This document shows, one piece after another, positions 37,298 through 46,656 of a DNA stretch of 64,000 bases (position 1 is its first letter; the number at the start of each line of letters is the position of its first letter). The notes beneath the pieces were generated by a model. The model was given only the letters and a program-made list of their open reading frames with translations. It was not told where the DNA came from and did not search any database. The DNA lies in NCBI RefSeq assembly GCF_013347965.1, contig NZ_CP048810.1:2356001-2420000 (forward strand), given 5' to 3'. The stretch is from Pseudomonas bijieensis. Lineage in GTDB: Bacteria; Pseudomonadota; Gammaproteobacteria; Pseudomonadales; Pseudomonadaceae. A program made the position numbers and the translations under genes.

Positions 37298-38266
37298 TCA
37301 GCGGCGTTCGATCGGCTCGATCACCTGCAACGCCAGGTTGCCTTTGTGAGAGCCCATCTTGACCTTGAAGGCCGGTACGCCATTGGCGCGCATGATCATG
37401 TCTTCCGGCATCTCGACGGGGATGATGTCACCCGGCTGCATGTGCAGGATGTCCCGCAGGCGCAGTTGGCGCCGGGCAACCGTCGCGCCGATCGGCACGT
37501 CGACATCCAGCACATCCTGGCGCAGCGCATTGATCCAGCGCTCGTCCTGGTCGTCGAGGTCCGACTGGAAACCGGCATCGAGCATTTCTCGCACCGGCTC
37601 GATCATCGAGTACGGCATGGTCACGTGCAGGTCGCCGCCACCGCCATCGAGCTCGATGTGGAAGGTCGAGACCACGATGGCCTCGCTCGGGCCGACGATG
37701 TTGGCCATGGCCGGGTTCACTTCCGAGTTGATGTACTCGAAGTTCACTTCCATGATCGCTTGCCAGGCTTCCTTCAAGTCGACGAAAGCCTGCTCCAGCA
37801 CCATGCGCACGACCCGCAGCTCGGTCGGGGTGAATTCACGCCCCTCGATCTTGGCGTGACGACCGTCGCCGCCGAAGAAGTTGTCCACCAGCTTGAACAC
37901 CAGCTTGGCGTCAAGAATGAACAATGCGGTGCCGCGCAACGGCTTGATCTTCACCAGGTTGAGGCTGGTAGGCACGTACAGCGAGTGCACGTACTCACCG
38001 AACTTCATCACCTGCACGCCACCGACGGCCACGTCGGCCGAGCGGCGCAGCATGTTGAACATGCTGATGCGGGTATAGCGGGCGAAACGCTCGTTGATCA
38101 TTTCCAGGGTCGGCATGCGTCCGCGAACGATGCGATCCTGGCTGGTCAGGTCGTAGCTTTTGACGCTGCCCGGTTCAGCAGCGTTTTCGGTCTGCACCAG
38201 GCCATCGTCGACACCATGTAGCAGCGCGTCGATTTCGTCCTGGGACAACAGGTCCTGCACGGCCAT
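37298..38266 (-). CDS. fliM: Motor switch protein FliM
   Basis: The 322-residue protein begins with the CheY-binding peptide LLSQDEIDALLHG (residues 6-18), followed by the CheC-like middle domain (GGDGR near residue 135) and a C-terminal SpoA domain. CheY-P binding to the N-terminal peptide changes rotation. It lies 9 bases after the fliL stop. Confidence 0.95.
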   Translation of the reverse strand: MAVQDLLSQDEIDALLHGVDDGLVQTENAAEPGSVKSYDLTSQDRIVRGRMPTLEMINERFARYTRISMFNMLRRSADVAVGGVQVMKFGEYVHSLYVPTSLNLVKIKPLRGTALFILDAKLVFKLVDNFFGGDGRHAKIEGREFTPTELRVVRMVLEQAFVDLKEAWQAIMEVNFEYINSEVNPAMANIVGPSEAIVVSTFHIELDGGGGDLHVTMPYSMIEPVREMLDAGFQSDLDDQDERWINALRQDVLDVDVPIGATVARRQLRLRDILHMQPGDIIPVEMPEDMIMRANGVPAFKVKMGSHKGNLALQVIEPIERR

Positions 38267-38275
38267 GTCGTGTTC

Positions 38276-38780
38276 CTACTGCAATACGAAGTTAGTGAAA
38301 AGCAGCTGTTCGATCACCACTTTGCCGAGCTCTTTCTGAGCCACTTCCTGCACACTGGCCGTGGCTTTCTGACGCAGCATTTCCTGACCGACCGGGGTGG
38401 CCAGGGTGTCGAAATTCTGTCCGGAAAACAGCATCACCAGGTTATTGCGGATCAGCGGCATGTGCACCCGCAGCGCTTCCAGGTCAGCCTGGTTGCGACC
38501 CAGCAGGGTGATGCTGACCTGCATGTAGCGTTGACGACCGTTCTGGGTGTAGTTGGCCACGAAGGCTGGCGCCATCGGCTCGAAAATCGCCGGTTGCTTG
38601 CCCACTGGTGCGGCTTCGACCGCCACCGCCGGCTTGCTTTGGGCGCTGTGCATGAAATACCAGGTCGCCCCCACCGAAACGCCGATCGCCAGGAGCAAAC
38701 CCACCACGATCATGATGATCAGCTTGAGTTTGCCTTTGGTTGCAGGGTCTTTTTACAGCTGCTGCTTCACTCTTCGCCAT
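38276..38780 (-). pseudogene. fliL: fliL, broken by a +1 frameshift near its start
   Basis: The 5' part from 38780 reads MAKSEAAAVK and then runs out of frame. The rest of FliL is in another frame: KLKLIIMIVVGLLLAIGVSVGATWYF membrane helix, then a periplasmic stomatin-like domain to FTNFVLQ. Removing one A from the A5 run (T5 at 38750-38754 on the plus strand) restores one continuous 167-residue protein beginning MAKSEAAAVKDPATKGKLKL. FliL stabilises stators at the motor. As written, only an internal ATG at 38713 could give a product, lacking the cytoplasmic head. A sequencing error is quite possible. Confidence 0.85.
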
Positions 38781-38832
38781 GCCAATAATCCGTCACTAAT
38801 CGGGGTTTTCACTGTTGCACGGCAAGGCTGGA

Positions 38833-38846
38833 GCAAGTGTTATGCC
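38833..38846 (-). promoter_or_regulatory. Sigma-54 promoter of fliLMNOPQR-flhB
   Basis: The minus strand reads GGCATAACACTTGC: GG-N10-GC with perfect GGCA and TTGC boxes, about 53 bases before the fliL ATG. FleQ would be the enhancer-binding activator. Confidence 0.8.
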
Positions 38847-38905
38847 AGAAGTGTCGGCGCTTAAGATGACGGGCAGACGCGATCTTCAATCCCCATAAAA
38901 ACAAA

Positions 38906-38992
38906 GTGGGAGCGAGCCTGCTCGCGATAGCAGTGGATCAGCCCACGCAAGGGTGACTGACAATCCGCTATCGCGAGCAGGCTCGCTCCCAC
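38906..38992. repeat. REPIN between fliK and the fliL promoter
   Basis: GTGGGAGCGAGCCTGCTCGC and its mirror GCGAGCAGGCTCGCTCCCAC flank a spacer of about 40 bases. It separates the fliK stop from the fliL sigma-54 promoter, which starts 60 bases away. Confidence 0.88.
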
Positions 38993-39011
38993 AGGGGCGA
39001 GCATCGTTGGG

Positions 39012-40395
39012 TCAGGCGTAGTAATCGACCGCGCTGGTGCCGATGACACTGGTCGTGCTGACGGCCGCTTCAGCAATGCTGGCCGTGCCAGCGTCGTCCG
39101 CCGAATCCACCCGCCCACCGGACGACGTGGTGCGCCCCGCCTGGGCTTGCTGCTGGGCCTGCTGCCCCCTGGTTCTGCGAGCCACGGGACTGGTCCGATA
39201 CACTGACGTCGACCTGGCCCATGCCCTGCTGGGCAAAACTGTCCCGCAGGCGATGCAACTGACCTTCGAGGGCTTCGCGAACGCCGGAGTGGGCGCTCAT
39301 GAACGTGACCTGGGTCTGCTGGTCCGGAACCATGTTCACCCGGATATCCAGGCGCCCGAGCTCGGCGGGTTGCAACTGGATATCGGCCGCCTTGAGATTG
39401 ACGCTGGACAGGTACATCACCCGGTTGACCACCTCTTCGGTCCAACCGTTCTGATTCATTGCGATAGGCTGGTTGACCGGCACCGCATTGGCGGTTTTAG
39501 GCGTAGCGGCCTGGGTCAGTGCGGCCAAGCGGTTGGCGAAATCGTCCACGCGAGTGTCACTGGAAGCGGCGCCCAGGTCCTTGAGGCCTTCGCTGATCAA
39601 GCCACCGAATGCCTTGTCGCCACCCTGGCTGCCGGGCCCGGTACTGTTCTGGTCGGCTTGCACAGTAAGCATGCTCGCCATACCGGCGGCAAAGGTTTGT
39701 GCCGAAGTCGGCTCACCATCGAGCGACGCCGGGGCCGCGCTCTTGGGTTGGGCCTGGCTGGTGGCGGAAACATGGCCGCCCTGCTCCATCGCCAAGCGCA
39801 AGGCTGGCAACGCGTCGAGTGGGTCTGCTTCAGGATCGAAGGCGGGATCATCCACCGGGACCGCCGCCTGGGTCACCTGGACCGGTGCGGCCAAGGGGGC
39901 AACCGGCGCCGCTACTGCCGTACCCAGCTGGGTGTCAGTCGTGACCGCCACAGGTGCAGGTTCCGCCGTGGCTGTCGCCACCGGCACCGCCATGTCCGGC
40001 AGCAGTCCTGGATCAAGGCTCGGATCGATAGGCGCAGCATCGGCAACTGGCGTTTGCGCAGGGTCGGCGTTGTCGTCACTGGCGGCGTTATCGTCGGCGC
40101 TGGCCGGTTTTTCCGTGGGCAAGGGTTTGCCGCTATCGGCAACCGTCGGCTCCGGGGCGGCAGGGGTCTGGTTGCCAGTGTCTTTTTTGACGGTGTTGTC
40201 GGCAGCCTTGTCGCGTACCGATTTCACCGATGGCTCAGGGGCCGCAGCCGATTTGGCAGGCGCCTGCTTGGCGAAGACTTGAGCGAAGCTGGAGGCTCTA
40301 TCCCCGAGTTCCGGGGCCGCTGCCGGTGAATTGACGGCGACCTGGGGCTTGGCCTGGACAGAGGCCTGAAGCAGTGTGTTGGGGGTAACAGGCAT
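39012..40395 (-). pseudogene. fliK: fliK, C-terminus broken by a +1 frameshift
   Basis: The hook-length control protein reads normally through the Ala/Pro/Asp-rich N-terminal two-thirds and the hook domain (ELGRLDIRVNMVPDQQTQVTFMSAHSGVREALEGQLHRLRD...GMGQVDVSVSD), then ends on an atypical tail to 39070. Removing one G from the G5 run (C5 at 39165-39169, plus strand) restores QNQGQQAQQQ...GRTTSSGGRVDSADD...VIGTSAVDYYA, ending at 39012. That ending is what I expect for pseudomonad FliK. The FlhB-contacting core is intact, so even the shifted protein might function. Sequencing error possible. Confidence 0.82.
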
Positions 40396-40446
40396 AAAAG
40401 GGTCTCCGCTGCACTGGAATCATAGGTACAGTCGAGACTAGGCAAT

Positions 40447-40460
40447 GCAAGGCACGGGCC
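40447..40460 (-). promoter_or_regulatory. Sigma-54 promoter of fliK
   Basis: The minus strand reads GGCCCGTGCCTTGC, GG-N10-GC with a TTGC -12 box and one mismatch in the -24 box, 52 bases before the fliK ATG. Confidence 0.7.
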
Positions 40461-40483
40461 AACGTCTGCCCGACCGTCGAATC

Positions 40484-40828
40484 TCAGCAGTGAAAGCCTT
40501 CACGCTCTTCCCTGCAAAGCTTGCGGACATGAGCAAATTCATTGTCGATTTCGTTGACCAGCTTTTCGATACCGCCCAATGACGGTTGCTTGGCACGCTG
40601 TTCCAGCTCGCCGCACAGCTCGGCCAGGCGGATGGCGCCCATGTTGCTGCTGCTGCCCTTGAAGCTGTGGGCCGTGGCGCTCAGTTTTTCAGCATCCCGT
40701 GCTTCATGCAGCACCCGCAGGCGAGCCTCGGAGTCGTTGAGAAACGTATCCAGCAACTCCAGATACCCCTCCTCCATGACTTCCTTCAACGTGCTGAGCA
40801 CGTCGCGGTCCAGATGAATCTCGTTCAC
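40484..40828 (-). CDS. hptB: Histidine phosphotransfer protein HptB
   Basis: The 114-residue Hpt domain has the phospho-His in ATAHSFKGSSSNMGA and a helical-bundle pattern. In P. aeruginosa HptB receives phosphate from several hybrid kinases and passes it to the HsbR receiver. It lies directly downstream of hsbR in the order hsbA-hsbR-hptB, supporting this identity over a generic Hpt protein. Confidence 0.88.
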   Translation of the reverse strand: MNEIHLDRDVLSTLKEVMEEGYLELLDTFLNDSEARLRVLHEARDAEKLSATAHSFKGSSSNMGAIRLAELCGELEQRAKQPSLGGIEKLVNEIDNEFAHVRKLCREEREGFHC

Positions 40829-40859
40829 TTGTTCGCTCCCTGATCAAGAATGGCCCCGA

Positions 40860-42575
40860 TTATGCCAGAGCCTCCCAGAAAAACTCCACGCGCGCACTAC
40901 GACCATCGTCTGACCAACTGGCCTGGTGGCTCAACTGGCGTACCAGGCTCACGCCGCGCCCCGACAACCGATCACTGTCCACGGGCCGCGCCAGCACCCT
41001 GGCGACATCAAAACCCTCGCCACTGTCTTCGACTTCGATGGCCAGGCGACCACCCTCGCCATCTGGCGAGACATGCAAGTGCACCCGAACGTAACCGTCG
41101 CTCAGTTCATCCAGGCGCGTATTGCGCTCCCGGTAGTAGCGGGCAAAACCCGCCGCGTCACGCTTGAGGCTCGAGTCGAGCCCCAGCACCCCATGATCCA
41201 GGGCATTGGAGTAGAGCTCCGACATGACGCTGTAAAGGGCGCCACTCTGCGCCCTGAGTCCATGGACCTCGAGCAACAACTGCAACAGGTAAGGCATCGG
41301 GTTGAAGCGCTTGAGTGTCTGCGCCCGGAACTCGAAGCTCACCGACCAATCCAGCGGGCTGGACTGGCCGCTATCGGAATAGACCGGCGGCGGCGGATTG
41401 AGTTGCGTCGGTGCGACCAGCCGTACCTCGACCATACTGAAGTCGTCCCGAGCCTCGCCGCGAAAGTCCCGCAGGGCCTGCTGGATATCTTCGAAAAGAA
41501 GATCGGGCTCACGGTTGGCTGCAAACACCTGCTGCAACCCCTCCACGCCAAACGGCCGATCATGGTCGTCACTGGTTTCGATTACGCCGTCAGACAACAG
41601 GAACACCCGGTCCCCCAACGACATGGCGTGCACTTCGGTGCGATCATCGAATAGCTGGGGCGAGAGCACACCCAACGGCAGGTGCCGTGCCGGCAATGGC
41701 GTGCGCACGCCGCTGAGGCTGTCATGCAGGTAACCCTCGGGCATGCCGCCATTCCAGACTTCCACCGTGCACCGCTGGAAACTCAGGCATAGCAACGTCG
41801 CGCAACAGAACATGTCCACTGGCAGGATGCGTTTAAGCTTGGCATTCATCTCCCGCAGGATCTGCGCCAGGCCGTAGCCCTTGGCGGTCATCCCGTAGAA
41901 CACTTCCGCCAGCGGCATCGCACCGACCGCCGCCGGCAAACCGTGCCCGGTGAAATCCCCCAGCAGGACGTGCATGTCGCCGGCCGGGTTGAACGCCGCC
42001 AGCAGCAGGTCACCGTTGAACAAGGCATAAGGCGATTGCAAGTAGCGGATGTTCGGCGCGCTCAGGCAGCCGGAGTGGGCGATCTTGTCGAATACAGCCT
42101 TGGCGACCCGTTGTTCGTTGAGCAGGTAGTCATGGTGCCTGGCGATCTGGTCGCGCTGCTCCACCACCGTGGCCTGCAACCGACGCAAGCGGTCCATGGC
42201 CTTGATCTTGGCCGCCAGGATCACTTGGTTGTAGGGTTTGGCCAGGAAATCGTCACCGCCCGCTTCCAGGCAACGGGCCAGGGCTTCGCTCTCGGTCAAC
42301 GAGGTGAGGAAAATGATCGGGACCAACTGGTCCCCGGCCAACTGCTTGATTTTCTGCGCGGCTTCAAAGCCGTCCATCACTGGCATCATCGCATCCATCA
42401 GCACCAGGTGCGGACGTTGCTCCAGATAGACATCGACCGCTTCGGCGCCATCGGCCGCAGTGAGCACATGATGCCCCTGGCGGCGGACAATGGTCGACAA
42501 CAGCAGTCGATCAGCGGCACTGTCTTCGGCAATCAGGACCGTCAGCGGCTCCGACGACGATTGCATGGCCGTCAA
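40860..42575 (-). CDS. hsbR: Response regulator/phosphatase HsbR
   Basis: The 571-residue protein combines a receiver domain (IAEDSAADR, phospho-Asp in VLMDAMMPVMDG), a PP2C/SpoIIE phosphatase domain (about residues 190-380; GDFTGHGLPAAVGAMPLAEVFYGM, FLLSDGVIE) and a C-terminal GHKL anti-sigma kinase-like domain (SELYSNALDHGVLGLD, EDSGEGFD). HsbR switches between dephosphorylating and phosphorylating HsbA according to HptB input. Its start overlaps the hsbA stop by 4 bases. Confidence 0.9.
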   Translation of the reverse strand: MTAMQSSSEPLTVLIAEDSAADRLLLSTIVRRQGHHVLTAADGAEAVDVYLEQRPHLVLMDAMMPVMDGFEAAQKIKQLAGDQLVPIIFLTSLTESEALARCLEAGGDDFLAKPYNQVILAAKIKAMDRLRRLQATVVEQRDQIARHHDYLLNEQRVAKAVFDKIAHSGCLSAPNIRYLQSPYALFNGDLLLAAFNPAGDMHVLLGDFTGHGLPAAVGAMPLAEVFYGMTAKGYGLAQILREMNAKLKRILPVDMFCCATLLCLSFQRCTVEVWNGGMPEGYLHDSLSGVRTPLPARHLPLGVLSPQLFDDRTEVHAMSLGDRVFLLSDGVIETSDDHDRPFGVEGLQQVFAANREPDLLFEDIQQALRDFRGEARDDFSMVEVRLVAPTQLNPPPPVYSDSGQSSPLDWSVSFEFRAQTLKRFNPMPYLLQLLLEVHGLRAQSGALYSVMSELYSNALDHGVLGLDSSLKRDAAGFARYYRERNTRLDELSDGYVRVHLHVSPDGEGGRLAIEVEDSGEGFDVARVLARPVDSDRLSGRGVSLVRQLSHQASWSDDGRSARVEFFWEALA

Positions 42576-42877
42576 CTGATGTCGAACAGCTTGTCGAAAT
42601 TGGAGATCGCGAGGATTTTCTTGACGTCATTGCTGCTGTTGACGACACGGATATCCGACTGGTCGCCACCGGCATGATCGCGCAACAACAAAAGCATGCC
42701 CAAGGCGGAACTGTCGAGATAAGTGGCTTCTTTCAAATCCACCACGATGGAGTCAGGTTTCTGATTGAGCCGTTCATAGGACTCACGAAACTCCTGATGC
42801 CGTCCGAAATCGAATCGACCTTTGATCGAGATCGTCAGCTTGTGCCCATCGGGAGATACTTCGGTAACGACTGACAT
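42572..42877 (-). CDS. hsbA: Anti-sigma factor antagonist HsbA (STAS domain)
   Basis: The 101-residue STAS protein has the phosphorylatable Ser region in ATYLDSSALGMLLLLRD. In P. aeruginosa unphosphorylated HsbA binds the anti-sigma factor FlgM and phosphorylated HsbA acts with a diguanylate cyclase, linking motility to biofilm. The MSVVTEVSPDG start matches family length. About 100 bases separate it from fliJ, so an own promoter is possible. Confidence 0.88.
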   Translation of the reverse strand: MSVVTEVSPDGHKLTISIKGRFDFGRHQEFRESYERLNQKPDSIVVDLKEATYLDSSALGMLLLLRDHAGGDQSDIRVVNSSNDVKKILAISNFDKLFDIS

Positions 42878-42979
42878 GATCGGCTTCCTTGTCATGGACA
42901 TACGTGTACAAGGTGTAGCATCTGGTAAAGGTCTGAGCAAGGTTTTGTCAGAATCTGCCGACAAAATCCCGGTTTCGCA

Positions 42980-43429
42980 TCAATAGGGATTCTGCCGCGG
43001 CAGGCGCTGGGACAACTCATCGAGCAGTTTCTGTTCGCGCTTGTCTTCCAGTTGCCGTGCCTCATCGATATAGCGCTGCACCAACTTGCGCAACCCTTCG
43101 ACCCGGGCAAACGCCTCTTGCCAGCTCTGGCGAGCCTTCTCCAGGTTGTTCTGGTGCCAGACCAGGCTCTGGCGCTGCTGGTCGATAGCGGTACCCAACT
43201 GCGCAAGAAAGCCTTGGTAGCCCAACAACCACTGCCCGGAAACCCCGTGGGCACCACGGGCGATCCACTGTTCCTGATATTCGAGTCGAAAGTTTTCGAG
43301 GTCTGCCAGCTTGCTTTCGGCGACTTTGACCTGGCCCTGGAAATACGCCAGTCGCTGGACGGCGGTCTTCTCGGCCTTTTCCGCCATGTCCACCACGGGC
43401 GCCAGGCGGGCCGCACGACTCGTGGCCAT
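42980..43429 (-). CDS. fliJ: Flagellar export chaperone FliJ
   Basis: The 149-residue protein is an almost continuous coiled coil rich in Gln, Glu, Lys and Arg (MATSRAARLAPVVDMAEKAE at the N-terminus). FliJ works with the ATPase FliI and FlhA during export. It follows fliI by 6 bases. Confidence 0.93.
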   Translation of the reverse strand: MATSRAARLAPVVDMAEKAEKTAVQRLAYFQGQVKVAESKLADLENFRLEYQEQWIARGAHGVSGQWLLGYQGFLAQLGTAIDQQRQSLVWHQNNLEKARQSWQEAFARVEGLRKLVQRYIDEARQLEDKREQKLLDELSQRLPRQNPY

Positions 43430-43435
43430 GGTCGG

Positions 43436-44794
43436 TTAAGTGCCTGAGATCGGGGCGAAAAGAGTCTGCAAGTGCGCCTCACTGGCGCCCATGCCGATGT
43501 TGTCGTTCAGGCTCTGGCGCAGGTAGACGGCCATCGACGGGTGCAGGTTGATCGCGGTGTCGGTCTCGCGGTCGCCGCCAGGCACATAGGCGCCGACGCT
43601 GATCAAGTCACGGCTTTGCTGGTAGCGCGACCAATACTGCTTGAACTGCTGGGCCCGCTTCATGTGTTCGGCACTGATGACCGACGGCATGACCCGGCTG
43701 ATGGAAGCCTCGATATCGATGGCCGGGTAATGCCCTTCTTCGGCCAGGCGCCTGGACAGCACGATGTGGCCGTCGAGTACGCCCCGGGCCGAGTCAGCGA
43801 TAGGGTCTTGCTGGTCATCGCCTTCGGACAGCACGGTATAGAACGCGGTGATCGAACCACCGCCCTTTTCCGCATTGCCGGCACGTTCCACCAGTTTCGG
43901 CAGCTTGGCGAATACCGAAGGCGGATAGCCCTTGGTGGCTGGCGGTTCGCCGATGGCCAGGGCGATTTCCCGCTGGGCCTGAGCGAAACGGGTCAGCGAA
44001 TCCATCAGCAACAGGACGTTCTTGCCCTTGTCACGGAAATACTCGGCGATACGTGTGCAATACATGGCCGCTCGCAAGCGCATCAACGGCGCATCATCCG
44101 CTGGCGAAGCCACCACCACCGAACGCTTGAGCCCTTCCTCGCCAAGGATGTGCTCGATGAACTCCTTCACCTCACGACCCCGTTCGCCGATCAGCCCCAC
44201 CACGATGATGTCGGCTTCGGTGAAACGGGTCATCATGCCCAGCAGCACGCTCTTGCCCACCCCGGTACCGGCGAACAGGCCCAGGCGCTGGCCGCGTCCG
44301 ACCGTCAATAAGCCGTTGATGCAGCGGATACCCACGTCCAGCGGTACGCTGATGGGGTCGCGCTTGAGCGGGTTGATCGTCGGGCCGTCCATCGGCACCC
44401 AGTCTTCAGCCTTCATACCGCCCTTGCCGTCCAAGGCCCGCCCGGCTCCGTCCAGCACGCGCCCGAGCATGCTCATGCCCATGGGCAGGCGACCGTTGTC
44501 GGCCAAGGGCACCACGCGCGCGCCGGGGGCGATGCCGGCGACACTGCCCACCGGCATCAAGAAAACCTTGCTGCCAGAGAAGCCCATGACTTCGGCTTCG
44601 ACTTGCACCGGGTGATAACTGTCGTCGTTGATCACCATGCAGCGGCTGCCCATGGCGGCACGCAGGCCTTCGGCTTCGAGGGTCAGGCCGACCATGCGCA
44701 GCAGACGCCCTTCCAGGATCGGTTGACCGGCCAGTTCGCTGGCCTCGGCGTAGCTGCCCAGGCGCTTGCCGAAGCTGGTTCGCTCAAGGCGCAT
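43436..44794 (-). CDS. fliI: Flagellar export ATPase FliI
   Basis: The 452-residue F1-beta-like ATPase has Walker [17 protein letters not shown], Walker [19 protein letters not shown] and the [15 protein letters not shown] region. It energises substrate entry into the export apparatus. The [12 protein letters not shown] start overlaps the fliH 3' end by 11 bases, typical of this gene pair. Confidence 0.95.
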   Translation of the reverse strand: MRLERTSFGKRLGSYAEASELAGQPILEGRLLRMVGLTLEAEGLRAAMGSRCMVINDDSYHPVQVEAEVMGFSGSKVFLMPVGSVAGIAPGARVVPLADNGRLPMGMSMLGRVLDGAGRALDGKGGMKAEDWVPMDGPTINPLKRDPISVPLDVGIRCINGLLTVGRGQRLGLFAGTGVGKSVLLGMMTRFTEADIIVVGLIGERGREVKEFIEHILGEEGLKRSVVVASPADDAPLMRLRAAMYCTRIAEYFRDKGKNVLLLMDSLTRFAQAQREIALAIGEPPATKGYPPSVFAKLPKLVERAGNAEKGGGSITAFYTVLSEGDDQQDPIADSARGVLDGHIVLSRRLAEEGHYPAIDIEASISRVMPSVISAEHMKRAQQFKQYWSRYQQSRDLISVGAYVPGGDRETDTAINLHPSMAVYLRQSLNDNIGMGASEAHLQTLFAPISGT

Positions 44795-45629
44795 CGCGGC
44801 TGTCCGGTGCAGAAGCGTCAAATTCAGGTACATCCAACCCGGCATCGGTCGGCGCGGCATCCGCACTGACCGGAGGTTCGTCCGGCAACTCCAGGCTCAG
44901 GTCGGCAGCGGCCGGGTGCAAGGCCTGTTCGTGCAACTGGTCGAACAATTTGGCCATGATCTGGCTGATGCGAGTTTCAACGGTTGCGTCGATGCGGCTG
45001 TGTTCGGTTTCCACCCGGCAACCGCCCGGCAGCAGCGCCGCGTCCTCGACGATGCGCCAGGTTTCTTCATGGCGTTCGCGCAGGGCCTTGACCAGTTCGA
45101 AGTCCTGGGGATTGATGTACAACCGCACGTTACCCACGCCCAACGGCAACAACTTGAGCGCTTCACGCATGACATGTTCGATCTGGCTCGAATCGATAGC
45201 CAGTTCGCGCTGGATCACTTGTTTGGCGATGTGTTGCACCAGCCCCACCAGGGATTTCTCGATCTGGGTGTCCTGCTCGGCGATGGGGTCGAACAGGTTG
45301 AGCATCAGCGATTCCAGCGCGCGAAGCTTGGCCGTCAGCGCCACGTCGGCTTCCTGGCGGACCTTGAGCGTGGTGCTGTGGAAGCCTTCCTTTTCGCCCA
45401 CGGCAAAGCCTTCGTTGTAGGCTTCCTGGCGAATGCTCTCGACTTCCTCGAGGGTCAGTGGCTGGACTTCCTCCAGCGGCACTTCCTCCATTTCCGGCAG
45501 CTCTTCCTCCGGCTCAGGCTCAGGCTCGGGCACGTGGGGATCGAAGCTGGGCAGCGACCAGACGTCGAAACCACCGACGTCCCGGGCGCGGATCAGGTCG
45601 CTGGGTGCTTCATCACTCTTGGCAGACAT
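44784..45629 (-). CDS. fliH: Flagellar assembly protein FliH
   Basis: The 281-residue protein has a Pro/Glu-rich N-terminal section ([16 protein letters not shown]), a central helix region and a C-terminal stator-like domain ([20 protein letters not shown]...[18 protein letters not shown]). It regulates FliI and links it to the C-ring. Confidence 0.93.
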   Translation of the reverse strand: MSAKSDEAPSDLIRARDVGGFDVWSLPSFDPHVPEPEPEPEEELPEMEEVPLEEVQPLTLEEVESIRQEAYNEGFAVGEKEGFHSTTLKVRQEADVALTAKLRALESLMLNLFDPIAEQDTQIEKSLVGLVQHIAKQVIQRELAIDSSQIEHVMREALKLLPLGVGNVRLYINPQDFELVKALRERHEETWRIVEDAALLPGGCRVETEHSRIDATVETRISQIMAKLFDQLHEQALHPAAADLSLELPDEPPVSADAAPTDAGLDVPEFDASAPDSRDAP

Positions 45630-45636
45630 AACGACC

Positions 45637-46656
45637 TTAGATCATCTCTTCGCCGCCCTTGCCACCGAGAACGATCTCCCCGGCTTCGGCCATGCGGCGG
45701 GCGATGGTGAGGATTTCCTTCTGTGCGGTTTCCACGTCGCTGACGCGCACCGGGCCCTTGGCCTCGAGATCGTCGCGCAACAGTTCGGCCGCCCGTTTGG
45801 ACATGTTCTTGAAGATCTTTTCCTTGACGCCTTCGTCCGAGCCCTTGAGGGCCAGTACCAGCACGTCGGACGACACTTCGCGCAACAGGGCCTGGATGCC
45901 ACGATCGTCGACATCGGACAGGTTGTTGAACACGAACATGAGGTCTTCGATCTGACCGGACAGGTCTTCGTCGAACTCGCGGATCGAGTCCATCAACTGA
46001 CCTTCGATCGAACTGTCGAGGAAGTTCATGATGTCCGCCGCACGCTTGATACCACCCAAGGTGGTGCGCGAGGCATTGGAGTTGCCCGAGAACTGCTTCT
46101 CGAGAATCTGGTTCAATTCTTTCAGGGCCGCCGGCTGCACGGTGTTGAGCGAAGACACCCGCAGGATGATGTCCAGGCGCACCTTGTGGTCGAAGTTGCC
46201 CAGGACTTCACCGGCCTGGTCCGGGTCGAGGTAAGCCACCACGATCGCCTGGATCTGCGGGTGCTCGTAACGGATCACGTCGGCAACCGCCCGCGGTTCC
46301 ATCCACTTGAGGCTGTCCAGGCCGCTGGTATTGCCACCCAGCAGGATCCGGTCGATGAGGCCGTTGGCCTTGTCCTCGCCCAGTGCCTGGGTGAGCATCT
46401 TGCGCACGTAGTCGTCGGAACCGACGCCGAGGCTGGTCTGATCGCCGACGATGTCGACGAACTCGCTCATCACCTGCTCGACCTGCTCGCGGTGCACGTT
46501 GCCCATCTGGGCCATTGCCACGCCCACGCGCTGGACCTCCTTGGGCCCCATGTGGCGCAGCACTTGGGCAGCATCGGTAGAACCCAGGGACAGCAGCAGG
46601 ATCGCGGCTTTGTCGACCCGGGACAATTTGGCAACAGCGGCTCGATTATCACTCAT
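45637..46656 (-). CDS. fliG: Motor switch protein FliG
   Basis: The 339-residue protein shows the armadillo-type FliG domains with the EHPQ motif (IRYEHPQIQAIVVAYL) and a C-terminal torque region (VLVLALKGSDEGVKEKIFKNMSKRAAELLRDDLEAKG). It couples stator force to the rotor. Its ATG overlaps the fliF stop region by 8 bases. Confidence 0.95.
   Translation of the reverse strand: MSDNRAAVAKLSRVDKAAILLLSLGSTDAAQVLRHMGPKEVQRVGVAMAQMGNVHREQVEQVMSEFVDIVGDQTSLGVGSDDYVRKMLTQALGEDKANGLIDRILLGGNTSGLDSLKWMEPRAVADVIRYEHPQIQAIVVAYLDPDQAGEVLGNFDHKVRLDIILRVSSLNTVQPAALKELNQILEKQFSGNSNASRTTLGGIKRAADIMNFLDSSIEGQLMDSIREFDEDLSGQIEDLMFVFNNLSDVDDRGIQALLREVSSDVLVLALKGSDEGVKEKIFKNMSKRAAELLRDDLEAKGPVRVSDVETAQKEILTIARRMAEAGEIVLGGKGGEEMI

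Noticed and set aside
38750..38754. Programmed ribosomal frameshift in fliL
   Set aside because: The A5 run is short, there is no obvious stem or Shine-Dalgarno-like stimulator after it, and fliL is normally a single frame. Sequencing error or mutation is more likely.
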